Shown here piece after piece: positions 52,836-62,989 of a stretch of DNA of 64,000 nt. The notes beneath the pieces were generated by a model. It searched no databases and was not told where the DNA came from. It was given only the letters and a program-made list of their open reading frames with translations. The translations under genes and the position numbers were made by a program. The stretch's first letter is position 1. The number at the start of each line of letters is the position of its first letter. This stretch comes from Saccharibacillus deserti (GTDB taxonomy: Bacteria; Bacillota; Bacilli; Paenibacillales; Paenibacillaceae), in NCBI RefSeq assembly GCF_013618475.1, contig NZ_JABJVN010000009.1:45600-109599 (forward strand), read 5' to 3'.

Positions 52836-53942
52836 TTGACCATCGAGATGATCAAACCGCCCGCCGAAGTGCTGTACGAGCGGGAGCTTGCGGCGCTTGG
52901 CGCCGAAGACAAAGGCAAACGGCCGCCGAACTGGAAACTGTCGCCGAGCGCGGTCCGCGACTTTTTGATCGGACGCGAACAGCCGGCCGTCCTGGACGGC
53001 GAATCCATACCCATCACGCGCAAATTTTACGGAAACGACGTTCTGATCGAGCGCGCGGTCGTGACGCTTGCCGGCAACCGGGGCTTGATGCTCGTCGGCG
53101 AGCCGGGTACGGCCAAGACGATGCTGAGCGAACTGCTGACCGCGGCCATCTCGGGTACCAGCACCAATACGATCCAGGGAACGGCGGGCACAACCGAGGA
53201 TACGATCAAATATTCCTGGAATTACGCCATGCTGCTGGACAAAGGGCCTTCGGAAGCCGCACTCGTGCCGTCGCCGCTCTATCAGGGGATGAAGCACGGG
53301 ATTCTGACCCGCTTCGAAGAGATTACGCGCTGCCCGTCCGAAGCGCAGGACAGCCTCATCAGCATCATGAGCGACAAGGTGATGAGCATCCCCGAACTGG
53401 CGCAGGGCGTACTGTTCGCCAAGCCCGGGTTCAATGTGATCGGCACAGCCAACATCCGGGACAAGGGCGTGAACGAGATGAGCAGCGCGCTCAAGCGCCG
53501 TTTCAATTTCGAGACCATCCGTCCGATCGAGAACGTGGCCATGGAGGCGAAGATCATTCAGTCGCAGGCTTCGAACCTGCTTGTTCAGAGCGGCGTGGAC
53601 ATGGACGTCGATCCCGATGTGGTCGAGCTGCTGGCGACGACCTTTATCGAACTGCGGACCGGACGCACGCGCGAAGGCTTCAAGATCGAGGTGCCGCAGG
53701 CGGTGATGAGTACGGCGGAAGCGGTCTCGGTCTATGTGCAGAGCGCGATGACTTCCTACTATTACGAAGAAGGCGGCCTGTCGCTCGAACGTCTGGTGCA
53801 GAATATGCTCGGCACGGTCGCCAAAGAGAACACCAAAGATTTGAGCGTGCTCAAATCGTATTTCTCCAAGGTGGTCAAGGAGCGGGCCAAAACGGAAGAA
53901 TTGTGGGACGCGTATTACAAGGAGAAAAAATGGATCGGCTGA
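52836..53942 (+). CDS. MoxR-type AAA+ ATPase, YehL-like
   Basis: The 368-residue ATPase has Walker A GEPGTAKT (88-95), a Walker B region with RFEEITR (159-165), sensor 1 Asn206 in VIGTAN and arginine-finger region ALKRRF (219-223). MoxR ATPases work as chaperone-like remodellers with VWA-domain partners, one of which is two genes downstream. The start is TTG 52836, well spaced from GAGGAGGAA; ATG 52848 is less likely. It opens a six-gene operon and overlaps the next gene by 13 bases. The best functional comparison is E. coli YehL, itself uncharacterised. Confidence 0.9.
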   Translation: MTIEMIKPPAEVLYERELAALGAEDKGKRPPNWKLSPSAVRDFLIGREQPAVLDGESIPITRKFYGNDVLIERAVVTLAGNRGLMLVGEPGTAKTMLSELLTAAISGTSTNTIQGTAGTTEDTIKYSWNYAMLLDKGPSEAALVPSPLYQGMKHGILTRFEEITRCPSEAQDSLISIMSDKVMSIPELAQGVLFAKPGFNVIGTANIRDKGVNEMSSALKRRFNFETIRPIENVAMEAKIIQSQASNLLVQSGVDMDVDPDVVELLATTFIELRTGRTREGFKIEVPQAVMSTAEAVSVYVQSAMTSYYYEEGGLSLERLVQNMLGTVAKENTKDLSVLKSYFSKVVKERAKTEELWDAYYKEKKWIG

Positions 53943-56449
53943 AGGCGCTGGCCCCGGAGGAAGAGCTTGCGGAAATCGAGCGGTTGTTTGCGGAGAAGGT
54001 ATTCGACCTGGACGGTCCGGTGGTGCATTTCCCGATCCGGCACCACAGTCCGGCCTGCGCCCACCATCTGCTGCGGACCTTTGACGATTACAAACCGGAT
54101 ATCGTTCTGATCGAAGGACCGGAAAGCGGCAATCCGCTGATTCCGGTGCTGGCCGATCCGGCGACGCGGGCGCCGGTCAGCCTGTATTACGGCTACGAGG
54201 ACGCGAACGGCCGCGGAGCCTGCTATTTCCCGCTGCTGGACTATTCGCCGGAATATGCGGCGATCCGGGCAGCGGCGGCGCGGGGCATTCCCGCGCGGTT
54301 TATCGATCTGGACTATCGCGGCCGGCCGGAGGCCGCGGAAGGCGGCAAGTCGTCCGCGCAGGACGAAGCGCTGCTGGCGGGTTCGGCTTTTATCGGGCGG
54401 CTGTGCCGATTGAGCCGCGCCCGCAGCTTCGACGAGCTGTGGGAGCGGGCGTTCGAGATCGGCGGACTGGGCCGCCCGACGCGCGAATTCGTGCGCGGGG
54501 TATTCGCGTACTGCACGCTGTCGCGAATGACCTATTCGCCGGAGACGCTGCGAAGCGAAGGCGACCTGGAGCGCGAGGAGCGCATGGGAGCGCATATCGC
54601 GCAGGCACGTGCGGAGTACGGCCGGGTGCTGGTCGTAACGGGCGGATTCCATACGTACGGGCTGGTGACGCAGGAAGCGCCGGGCGGACAAACCGGCAGA
54701 AGGCCGGCCGAGGAACAAGCCGCGTCCTGCGCAATCTCCGCAGCAGGCGGCAGCCGTTCCGCGGCGGAACCGGAAGAGCCGCTTCCCAAGGATTCGCCGC
54801 CGACCCGTTACGACCGGGAACGCGGCATCGTCCGCAAACAAATGTATCCGATGGTCTACACCTTCGAGGAGGCCGACCGATTGAACGGATATGCAAGCGG
54901 GATGCCTTATGTCGGCTACTACGACCGGGTATGGAGCCTGCTTGCGCGCGGAGATTCGCAGCCTTACGAACGAGCGGGGCTGGATCTGCTGGCCGGACTG
55001 GGCAGGCGGCTGCGCAGCGAAGGCGAGTCGGTCTCGACCTCCGACGGCATCGAAGCCTACGGCTTGATGCAGGGCCTGGCCGCACTGCGCGGCAAAAGCC
55101 AAAGCGGCGCCTACGAATTGACGGACGGCGTGACGTCTTCGTTCATCAAAGGCGAGCGCACGCTCGCCGCGGACCGGCCGCTGGAGATGCTGCTGGCGAT
55201 GATGACCGGCGACCGGATCGGGGAAGTGGCGCCGAACGAGTTTTCCGTGCCGATTGTCGAAGATTTCAAAGCGCGCGCGGCAGCCTGCCGCCTGAACCTG
55301 CGTTCGACGGGCAGGCACCGCCGGACGCTTGAACCCTATGCCAAGCCGGCCCACCGCGAAGCGAGCCGGCTGCTGCACTGCGCCGAGTTTCTCGGCACGG
55401 AATTCGCAAGCAGGGAATCGGGGCCGGACTGGGTATCGGGCCGGGATATGAACCGGATCCGGGAAACCTGGGCCTATTCGTATTCGTCGCGCACGGAGGC
55501 GCGCCTGATCGAGAATTCGATCTACGGCGGTACCGTCGAAGAAGCGGCCGAAGCCCGAATTGCCGAAGAATTGGACCGGCTGCCCGTCCACCACAGCGGC
55601 GAAGCCGCACGGTGGCTGCTGCGGGCGCTGGTGATGGGGCTTGAAGCCCTGGCCGGCCGACTGTTCGACCGTCTGGAATCGGCGCTGCGGCAGGACGGCA
55701 GTTTCCTGTCGCTGTGCGAAACGCTCGACAGTCTCGAGCGGATCCGTTCGCACCGGCGCCTGCTTGGCGTATCCGGCGAATCGCGCCTGAAGACTCTGAC
55801 GGATGAAGCCTATGAAGCGGCCGTATCCCGCCTTCCGGGATTGAACGGATTGAGTCCGGACGAACAGCCCCACGCTGTCGAAGGACTTAAGCTGCTGCAT
55901 ATGCATGCGGCCGGAAGAAGCGGACCTGCCTCTGCGGCAGCCGGAAGTGATCCGGACGAGAATTTCCGCGACCGGCTGGGCGAGCTGTTGGCCGCGCCGA
56001 ATCTGCCGCCGAGACTGGAAGGAGCGGCGGCTGCGATTCTGGTCCGGCTCGGTGCGCTGGAGCGCGGCGAACTCTCGCTTCGCGCCCGCGCGTACATACA
56101 AGGATCACCGGACCAGGCGCTCAGAGCGGCCGAATATTTGCAGGGCTTGTTCGCCCTGGCACGCGATTCGTTGATGCAGGGCAATGAACTGCTGGCGGAT
56201 CTGAGCGGACTGCTGGAACGCCTGCCGCATGAAGAATTTCTTCGGCTGCTGCCGGAACTTCGTCTGGCCTTCACTTTCTTCACGCCGCCGGAAACGTCGC
56301 GGATCGCGGCGAAAGTGGCCGAGCTGCACGGTCTTCCGGCTGCCCGGCTGGAAGATGCGGCCGTCGACGAAACCGTGCTGCGCGCGGCGCGGAATCTGGA
56401 TGAAGCCATTCGGAAGGAGTTTGCCTTATGGAAACTGGAAGCGGAATGA
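53930..56449 (+). CDS. DUF5682 family protein, YehM-like
   Basis: The 839-residue soluble protein has VHFPIRHHSPACAHHL near the N-terminus and IVLIEGPESGNPLIP, the hallmark of the DUF5682 family found beside MoxR and VWA genes. It continues with YSPEYAAIRAA and VLVVTGGFHTYGL. The pattern is reminiscent of TraB/EreA-type folds, but this is a guess. An Ala/Ser/Pro-rich insert lies at about residues 246-285. AAGGAG precedes ATG 53930; the open frame back to 52808 is a shadow of the ATPase gene. Ends overlap both neighbours, so expression is coupled. Confidence 0.88.
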   Translation: MDRLKALAPEEELAEIERLFAEKVFDLDGPVVHFPIRHHSPACAHHLLRTFDDYKPDIVLIEGPESGNPLIPVLADPATRAPVSLYYGYEDANGRGACYFPLLDYSPEYAAIRAAAARGIPARFIDLDYRGRPEAAEGGKSSAQDEALLAGSAFIGRLCRLSRARSFDELWERAFEIGGLGRPTREFVRGVFAYCTLSRMTYSPETLRSEGDLEREERMGAHIAQARAEYGRVLVVTGGFHTYGLVTQEAPGGQTGRRPAEEQAASCAISAAGGSRSAAEPEEPLPKDSPPTRYDRERGIVRKQMYPMVYTFEEADRLNGYASGMPYVGYYDRVWSLLARGDSQPYERAGLDLLAGLGRRLRSEGESVSTSDGIEAYGLMQGLAALRGKSQSGAYELTDGVTSSFIKGERTLAADRPLEMLLAMMTGDRIGEVAPNEFSVPIVEDFKARAAACRLNLRSTGRHRRTLEPYAKPAHREASRLLHCAEFLGTEFASRESGPDWVSGRDMNRIRETWAYSYSSRTEARLIENSIYGGTVEEAAEARIAEELDRLPVHHSGEAARWLLRALVMGLEALAGRLFDRLESALRQDGSFLSLCETLDSLERIRSHRRLLGVSGESRLKTLTDEAYEAAVSRLPGLNGLSPDEQPHAVEGLKLLHMHAAGRSGPASAAAGSDPDENFRDRLGELLAAPNLPPRLEGAAAAILVRLGALERGELSLRARAYIQGSPDQALRAAEYLQGLFALARDSLMQGNELLADLSGLLERLPHEEFLRLLPELRLAFTFFTPPETSRIAAKVAELHGLPAARLEDAAVDETVLRAARNLDEAIRKEFALWKLEAE

Positions 56450-57576
56450 GCGCGGAGACGCTGAACCGCTGGCGTCTGCTGCTCGGTTCTTCGGCCGACG
56501 AAGAACTGTCGGCCACTGAACATTATTCGCCGGAAGCCTTTGTCTACCGTGAACTCGACGAACTGCTCGGCTATCTGCACGACCGGGAATACGGAGAGAA
56601 AGAAGGGTACCGGGGCCGTCAGGGCGGACGCGGAGGATCGAGCCTGACCGTTCCCGACTGGCTCGCCAGGGTACGGAAGCTTTTTCCGAAAGAGACCGTG
56701 GAAATTCTCGAGAAGCAGGCGCTCGACCGCTACGGAATGAGCGAGCTGCTGACCGACAAGGCCGTGCTGGAATCGCTGGAACCGAATATGAATCTGCTCA
56801 AAAACATCCTGCAGTTCAAAGGCCGGATGAAAGGCGAAGTCGTGGCAAGCGCCAAAGAAATCGTGCGTAAGGTCGTCGACGATCTGCGCCGCAAACTCGA
56901 ATCCGAAGCCCGGGCGAGCATTGCGGGCAAACGCAGCCGTTATACGGCCGGACATGTGCGTTCGCTGCGCAATCTCAACATGAAGAAGACCATCGGGCGC
57001 AACCTCAAGAACTACGACCGCGAAAACCGGCGCTTTGTCGTAGACCGGCTTTATTTTGACGGACGGATACAGGCTTACAACAAATGGCATGTGATTATCG
57101 CGGTGGACGAGAGCGGCAGCATGCTCGATTCCGTCATCTACAGCTCGGTCATGGCCAGTATTTTCTACCGGCTGAATGCGCTCAAGACGAGTTTATTCGT
57201 ATTCGATACGCAGGTCGTGGATTTGAGCGGCCGACTGGAAGACCCCGTCGATGTGCTGATGAGCGTACAGCTCGGCGGAGGGACGCATATTGCCAAAGCG
57301 CTGCGGTACGGCGAAACGCTGATCGAAAATCCCGGCCGGACCCTGTTCATTCTTGTGAGCGACCTGGTCGAAGGTTATCCGCCGCAGCAGATGTACAGGG
57401 CGGCCAAAGATATTCTCGACGGCGGCTCCAGGCTGCTGGTGCTGACCGCACTCGATTTCGAAGGACAAACGATACACGACGAGCGGGCGGCCAAAACCTT
57501 TGCGGATCTCGGCGCGGAAGTGGCGGCAATCACCCCGAACGCGCTCGCGGACTGGATCGGACGCATCGTCAATTAG
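56428..57576 (+). CDS. VWA-domain protein with intact MIDAS, YehP-like
   Basis: The 382-residue protein has a helical, basic N-terminal half and a C-terminal von Willebrand A domain. Its metal site is complete: Asp227, Ser229 and Ser231 in VDESGSM, Thr286 in GGGTHIA and a late Asp in VSDLVEG. VWA proteins of this CoxE/YehP type are the partners or substrate adaptors of MoxR ATPases. GGAAGGAG precedes ATG 56428, inside the end of the DUF5682 gene (22-base overlap). The next gene follows after 22 bases. Confidence 0.9.
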   Translation: METGSGMSAETLNRWRLLLGSSADEELSATEHYSPEAFVYRELDELLGYLHDREYGEKEGYRGRQGGRGGSSLTVPDWLARVRKLFPKETVEILEKQALDRYGMSELLTDKAVLESLEPNMNLLKNILQFKGRMKGEVVASAKEIVRKVVDDLRRKLESEARASIAGKRSRYTAGHVRSLRNLNMKKTIGRNLKNYDRENRRFVVDRLYFDGRIQAYNKWHVIIAVDESGSMLDSVIYSSVMASIFYRLNALKTSLFVFDTQVVDLSGRLEDPVDVLMSVQLGGGTHIAKALRYGETLIENPGRTLFILVSDLVEGYPPQQMYRAAKDILDGGSRLLVLTALDFEGQTIHDERAAKTFADLGAEVAAITPNALADWIGRIVN

Positions 57577-57598
57577 AACTTTTTGAGGAGGAATACCC

Positions 57599-60500
57599 AT
57601 GACCCTGCAACACCCTGCAATCGATCCCCTGGTCGAGAAATTCGCAAAAGCCTGCTCGGACGACTACTCGCTGGCCGTAGACCGCAAAGATTCGATTGTC
57701 GCCTATGTGACGGGAGAATCCGACGTTTTTCCGGATATGATGCTCAACTCGAACGGGTATCTGTACCGGACGGTCGACGCGTTGGAAAAATTGGGACGCA
57801 AAGAAGACGGAGAAGTCTTTTTCCGGGCGGCGGCCGTGCTGCTGCGTACGATGGGCAGCGGATATGCCTATCAGGAAAATACGCTGTATCGGATCTGCGT
57901 GGGCGACGGCCTGAGCGATATCGGCCTGGGTTCCCGCCGGGTGCGCGATACGGAAGAACGCCAAGCCAGGTCGCTTGAGCGCCTGCGTCTGCTGCACCGC
58001 TATACGGGCGAAGAACGGATGCGCAAAATGTTCCGTACGCAGGTCAATGCCAACCGCCGGGCCGGCAAACACCGGACTCCGCTGGAAACGAGTGCGGAAA
58101 CCCTGCTGCTGCTCAAGCTGTATACGCAGATCGATCCGGAATTCGCAAACGAAACGCTCGGCCAGCTTCCGGATTCGATCCAGGCGCTGGTGAACGGGGA
58201 TGCGGACACGCTGCGCCGGGAACTGCTGCAGGCGATCGAACCGCTGGCGATTCGGGATCTTCCGCTCAAAGACACGCTGACCCAGCTGGATTTGTCGCCG
58301 GAGTACGTGGAAGCGCGCCGCGCCGCCCTAAAAGAACGGCTGTTTCCGAATTCGGCGCTCGATCCCAAGGAAAAGCTGCGCCGGGAACAGCTGAATGCTG
58401 TCATGAGCCATCTGCGCAGCGCTTTTTATTACGTGCTGCTGCTGAACGGGGGCAAGGAAGGGCTGCTGGAGTCTTCGGCCGAAACGGATCAAGCGGTTCT
58501 GGAAGCCGTTCGTGCCGTACACGAGGTGCTGCCGCTGGAGACGCGCGCAGAGCTGCTGATGATGGAAAATGCGGGCAAGGATCCGGATGTGCTGCTGGAC
58601 GGAATCGTGCCTGTCGGCGAGCCGTTTGCGCTGATCGAGACGCTGGTGCAGGAGATCGGCAGCTATATGCCGGCCTGGAACACGCTGCGCGGCGAACTGC
58701 TGGCCGACCGCAAGCGGGCCGGGTATCTGTTCTCCATTTTGCGGCGGCCGCTGCTCAAAGCTTACATCTACCGCGTACTGTCGGATGAAGGGCAGGCTCC
58801 GGAAAGCGACGGCGGGATCGAGAAGCTGGTGCTGGAAGCGCTGGCGGACAAGGTCCACGGCAATATTCTCGGTCAAAGTCTGGCCAAATACCTGTCGGGC
58901 GAGCTGTCGCTCGAGAGCTATCTGAAGCACAAGCCTTCCACCAACTGGGACGACACGCAGGGCAACGACATCGCGCGCCGCAATTTGCTGATCGCCGCGA
59001 CGCTGCTGCCGGCCGATTCGGAAATGTATGCGAAGTTCGTAAAAGCCGCCGGCCAGGCGGAAATCGGAACCGCGAATTTCCTGTCCTATCTGTTCAAATC
59101 GCCGACGTTCGATGGAGAAACGTTCCTGCGTCTGGCGGAAGCGGATCCGGACGCCGACGACGAACGTCTGCTGCTTCGCCTGCTGCTCCTTAACGGCTTG
59201 AACCAGTATTATTACGCCCGCGTACCCGAAGAAGAACTGCGCCGCATAATTGCCGGACGGCTGGCGAAGTGCCTGGAATACTACAACGATGTGCACGGCG
59301 AAGTCCGCCAGACCATGCTGGAAGCGGCTCTCTCGGGCGGCGAACGGCAGGAAGAAGCGCTGCTGGTCCACGCGCTGCGTCTGGGACTGGGCGACTCGTC
59401 CAAACGGGTTCGCGAAATCGCGCGTCTCCAATTGATCAAGCATCCCGACAAGGATTTCTACGTGAAGCTCTATCTGGCCGAGAAAAAAGCCGCCGTGCGC
59501 GAGATCGTCATCGACCTGCTGCGCGGGATCGAAGGCGAAGGCGAGGCTTACGGACAGCTGCTGGCCGAAGAAAAATCCGCTGCGCTCAAAGCCCGTCTCC
59601 AGGCACTGCTCGATACGCTCGGCAAGCCGGCCGAATATGCCCATGCCGCCCTGGCTGCCCATGCGGATGCCAAAAAGCGCAGCCGTCTGTCCTGGCTTAC
59701 GCTCGACGGACTGCCGGAACTGCGCGGCAAAGACGGTCACAAGCTGGACGACGCCATCAAATCGTATGTGCTGACCGAGTCGGTCGATTTCGTCTCCGAG
59801 CCGAATCCGCGTCTGGCCGAAGTGGCGGAGTATGCCGACGCCGCTTCGCTTGCGGCCTTTACGGCCGAAGCGCTGCGGATCTGGATCGACGGCGGGGCTC
59901 CAGCCAAAGAGAAATGGATTCTGCCGCTTGCGGCGCGTTTCGGCAGCCGGGAAGTCGTCGATCTGCTCGGCCGGCAGGTCAAAGACTGGACGGAAAACAG
60001 CCGGGGCGCCATCGCGGCGGACGCCGTGGGAGCTCTGGCTTTCATGGACGACAACGCGGCTCTGATGACGATCGACCGGCTGGGCCGCACGATCAAGAAC
60101 CGGCAGGTCAAAGGAGCGGCCGAAGAAGCGCTTCAGCTGGCGGCCGAAAATCAGGGTTTGACCAAGGAGCAGCTCGCCGACCGGCTCGTCACTTCGCTTG
60201 GATTCGACGAACGCGGGGAACTTGTACTCAGTTACGGCGAGCGTACGTTCATGGTCAAAGTCAGCGCCGATCTGCAGCTGACCGCCGTGAGCGGAGAGAC
60301 CGGCAAAACGGTCAAGAGTCTGCCGGCTCCCGCGCAAAAAGACGATGCGGCATTGGCGGCACAGTCCAAAGCGAAATTTGCCCAGCTCAAAAAAGACCTT
60401 AAAACAATGGTCGGCATCCAGGCGCAGCGACTGGAAGAATCGCTGTCCAAACGCCGTTTGTGGAGCGCTTCCGAATGGAGCGGTCTGTTCGTCGGCAATG

Positions 60501-61132
60501 TGATTATGCGGCGCTTTGCGGTGGGTCTGATCTGGGGCGTCTATACGGGGAGCGGCGAGGAATCGAGCGTTGAAACGACGTTCCGCTATATGGAAGACGG
60601 CACCTTCAATACGGTGGACGAAGACGAATACGAACTTCCGGACGAAGCGCAGATCGGCCTGGTGCATCCGCTTGAACTGACTCCGGAGAATCTCGAAGCC
60701 TGGAAGACGCAGCTGGAAGACTATGAGATCGTTCAGCCGTTCAACCAGTTGAACCGGTCGGTCTATCTGCCCGAAGAAGAAGAGCTTCAGCAGCGGGCCT
60801 ATACCCGTCTGCCGGTAGGCGACTACTCGCCTACCGCTTTCCCGAAAGCGCTGGAGAAATACGGATGGATCAAAGGAAGCGCCATGGACGGAGGGTTCTA
60901 TAACGATCTGTTCAAAGAATACGGCGAACTGATTGCCCGGCTGACGTTCAGCGGCACCAGTATTTCCTACTACGAAGGCATGGAAGACGTGACGCTGGAA
61001 CAGCTTGAGTTCTTCTCCAACAAAGGCAATGACTATTATTATTCGACTGCCCAAGGCCATCTGCTGCAACACGTGCCGGCGCGCGTATTCAGCGAAACGG
61101 TATACGACATTTTGCGGGCGACCGGGCAGTAA
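57599..61132 (+). CDS. Giant DUF4132 protein, YehI/MolR-like
   Basis: The 1177-residue protein is mostly helical, with HEAT-like repeats (VRQTMLEAALSGGERQEEALL, KRVREIARLQLIKHPDKDFYV, REIVIDLLRGIEG) in the middle. The C-terminal DUF4132 domain (about 880-1100) includes RRLWSASEWSGLFVGNVIMRRFAVGLIWG and YEIVQPFNQLNRSVYLP. It lacks the WGR domain seen in some relatives. E. coli YehI, once called MolR, is the known homologue; its proposed link to molybdate is weak. GAGGAGG precedes the start. It is likely the scaffold or effector of the system. Confidence 0.88.
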   Translation: MTLQHPAIDPLVEKFAKACSDDYSLAVDRKDSIVAYVTGESDVFPDMMLNSNGYLYRTVDALEKLGRKEDGEVFFRAAAVLLRTMGSGYAYQENTLYRICVGDGLSDIGLGSRRVRDTEERQARSLERLRLLHRYTGEERMRKMFRTQVNANRRAGKHRTPLETSAETLLLLKLYTQIDPEFANETLGQLPDSIQALVNGDADTLRRELLQAIEPLAIRDLPLKDTLTQLDLSPEYVEARRAALKERLFPNSALDPKEKLRREQLNAVMSHLRSAFYYVLLLNGGKEGLLESSAETDQAVLEAVRAVHEVLPLETRAELLMMENAGKDPDVLLDGIVPVGEPFALIETLVQEIGSYMPAWNTLRGELLADRKRAGYLFSILRRPLLKAYIYRVLSDEGQAPESDGGIEKLVLEALADKVHGNILGQSLAKYLSGELSLESYLKHKPSTNWDDTQGNDIARRNLLIAATLLPADSEMYAKFVKAAGQAEIGTANFLSYLFKSPTFDGETFLRLAEADPDADDERLLLRLLLLNGLNQYYYARVPEEELRRIIAGRLAKCLEYYNDVHGEVRQTMLEAALSGGERQEEALLVHALRLGLGDSSKRVREIARLQLIKHPDKDFYVKLYLAEKKAAVREIVIDLLRGIEGEGEAYGQLLAEEKSAALKARLQALLDTLGKPAEYAHAALAAHADAKKRSRLSWLTLDGLPELRGKDGHKLDDAIKSYVLTESVDFVSEPNPRLAEVAEYADAASLAAFTAEALRIWIDGGAPAKEKWILPLAARFGSREVVDLLGRQVKDWTENSRGAIAADAVGALAFMDDNAALMTIDRLGRTIKNRQVKGAAEEALQLAAENQGLTKEQLADRLVTSLGFDERGELVLSYGERTFMVKVSADLQLTAVSGETGKTVKSLPAPAQKDDAALAAQSKAKFAQLKKDLKTMVGIQAQRLEESLSKRRLWSASEWSGLFVGNVIMRRFAVGLIWGVYTGSGEESSVETTFRYMEDGTFNTVDEDEYELPDEAQIGLVHPLELTPENLEAWKTQLEDYEIVQPFNQLNRSVYLPEEEELQQRAYTRLPVGDYSPTAFPKALEKYGWIKGSAMDGGFYNDLFKEYGELIARLTFSGTSISYYEGMEDVTLEQLEFFSNKGNDYYYSTAQGHLLQHVPARVFSETVYDILRATGQ

Positions 61133-61147
61133 CGGGAGGGAACGGTT

Positions 61148-62920
61148 CTGAGCGAACAGGATATGCAAGCCAGGTTTGCCCGGCTGACCCGGTTGGCCAC
61201 GGAAGACTACCTGATCCGTTACGCGAACAAAGGGCTGTACAACCGGGCGCAAAAAGACATGGAAAAAGGCACTTCGGCGGAGTACGCTTTTGGCGAAAAC
61301 GAAGTCGTCTGCACGCTGAGCGACGGAACGGTCTGTACGCTGACCGATTCGATCGAGCGCTTCGACTGCAGCTGTCCGTCCGAGAAAATCTGCAAACACG
61401 TGCTGGTCGCGATTCTGTATTACGGACAGCACAAGCTTGGCGGAGAGGGAGGAGGGGGCGGACCGTCCACGACCGAATCAAAGGATCCCGACCGGCCGGA
61501 ATCGGAAACCGCTAACGGCGGGGAAGAAAGCTCCCTTCCGGCTGAAAGGGCTTTGGACCGGATGCCGGAAGACTCCGGTCCAAAGCCCGGCTTCGGCTGG
61601 CTGCTGGAGCGGCCGATTGAAGAACTTGTCGTTCCTTTTCGGCATTCCCGCGTCGAAGAAGCGGCGTTCCGCCTGCGTTATGCGGAGGAATTGGAGATCC
61701 GTGAAGATTCCCTGCTTGTTGTGCGGATGGTCCGTTCAGGGGTCGAAGTGGCTTTTACGGACGCTCCCGATGTCTCCCGCGCCCTGTGTGCGGTGCCGGG
61801 GGCCGAAGGCGAAATGTACAGGCTTGAAGCGCTGCTGCGCTACCGGGCCCATCGGGGCAAAGAAGACAGGGAAGCGCTGGCGGGAAACCAGCCGTCGGCC
61901 CGGATTCCCGCCGAGATCCTGCACGAATTCCGCGAGAGCGTAAACGCGCTGCTGTCGAGCGGCCTGGCCCGGCTGCCGCGAAGTTTCGCCGTGCGGTTCG
62001 AGCTGCTGGCCGTCGCGGCGCGCAGCGGAGGGCTGCCGAATCTGGAACGCGAAGCGCGGGGCATCCACGGCGAACTCGAATTGTTCTTCGCCCGGCATGT
62101 CCGCTTCTCTTCGCAGGCGCTGCGGGGCCGCTTGAGCCGCACCGCCCTGATGCTGGACGCTCTGGAGAAAGAGATCGGACCCCTGCGGCATGCGCAGCTG
62201 GCCGGACGTTTCCGCAGCCGATTCTATACCGTGCCCAAGCTTGATCTCTATGCGTTGGGAGCGGAGCCGTGGGAGACCCGCTCGTCGTACCGCGGCATTA
62301 CGTATTATTTCTACTGCGCCGAAGACGACGGGATCTACACGTACACCCAGGCGCGTGCGACCTATTACGAAGGGGCGGAGTTTTCGTTTGCCCGGCATTA
62401 CGGCGAACGTTCGCCCTGGAAGCCGGATCTGACGCTCAAGACGGCGAGTGCTTCGCTGCTGTCGCTTCGCGCCGTCAAAGTCAGCGCCGACGGCCGATTG
62501 TCGTCGGGCGGATCGCCTTCGCTGACGCTGCCGCTCCGACCTCCGGTCGAAGCGTTCGACTTCGGGAGTCTGCTGGCCGAGCGCTTCGCGGATCTGGACC
62601 TCGGTCGAAGCCAAGTCCGGTTATTCGGCGGGCAGCCGAAGCGGCTGAGACTGATCCGCGCGGCGGCCATGGAGAGCTGCGTATACGACCAGTCCGCCCA
62701 GGCCCTGCAGCTGACGGCTGTCGATATCGACGGCGAACGGCTGCAGTTGAGCCTTCCGTACCATGCGGACTGGAAGTCGGCCATTACCCGTCTGGAAGCG
62801 GGACGGGGCATGCCGGGTGCCGGCGAGTTCCGTATCTTCGCTTCGGTCGAAGAAGATGCGGTCTATCCGATCAGTTTTCTGCAGGGAAGCGAACAGATCA
62901 GTCTGAAGCTGGATCTGTAA
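61148..62920 (+). CDS. SWIM zinc-finger protein, YehQ-like
   Basis: The 590-residue protein has a SWIM finger near the N-terminus with CxC and CxH ligands (FDCSCPSEKICKH, about residues 77-89), a domain linked to DNA or protein binding. An acidic, low-complexity linker (about 102-155) and a long unassigned region with VKVSADGRLSSGGSPSLTLPL follow. GGGAGGG (61134-61140) is spaced seven bases before CTG 61148 but 22 before ATG 61163. I therefore infer a CTG start giving MSEQDMQARF; the ATG start would remove five residues. Confidence 0.82.
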   Translation: MSEQDMQARFARLTRLATEDYLIRYANKGLYNRAQKDMEKGTSAEYAFGENEVVCTLSDGTVCTLTDSIERFDCSCPSEKICKHVLVAILYYGQHKLGGEGGGGGPSTTESKDPDRPESETANGGEESSLPAERALDRMPEDSGPKPGFGWLLERPIEELVVPFRHSRVEEAAFRLRYAEELEIREDSLLVVRMVRSGVEVAFTDAPDVSRALCAVPGAEGEMYRLEALLRYRAHRGKEDREALAGNQPSARIPAEILHEFRESVNALLSSGLARLPRSFAVRFELLAVAARSGGLPNLEREARGIHGELELFFARHVRFSSQALRGRLSRTALMLDALEKEIGPLRHAQLAGRFRSRFYTVPKLDLYALGAEPWETRSSYRGITYYFYCAEDDGIYTYTQARATYYEGAEFSFARHYGERSPWKPDLTLKTASASLLSLRAVKVSADGRLSSGGSPSLTLPLRPPVEAFDFGSLLAERFADLDLGRSQVRLFGGQPKRLRLIRAAAMESCVYDQSAQALQLTAVDIDGERLQLSLPYHADWKSAITRLEAGRGMPGAGEFRIFASVEEDAVYPISFLQGSEQISLKLDL

Positions 62921-62989
62921 AGGCCAGGGTCCGGAAAAAGGTCGAAAACGCCCTAGGGGCGCCTTACGGACAGGAGCGGAGGAGATATC

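Noticed and set aside
52808..53929. Long open frame joined to the front of the DUF5682 gene, making a 1213-residue protein
   Set aside because: It overlaps the clear MoxR ATPase in another frame, its translation is Arg/Gly-rich shadow sequence, and ATG 53930 has its own AAGGAG site.
58328..61432. Minus-strand open frame of more than 1000 codons opposite the DUF4132 gene
   Set aside because: It is a GC-driven antisense shadow: translation is rich in Arg, Gln, Phe and His with no domain, and the plus-strand gene has a start site and homologue-like motifs.
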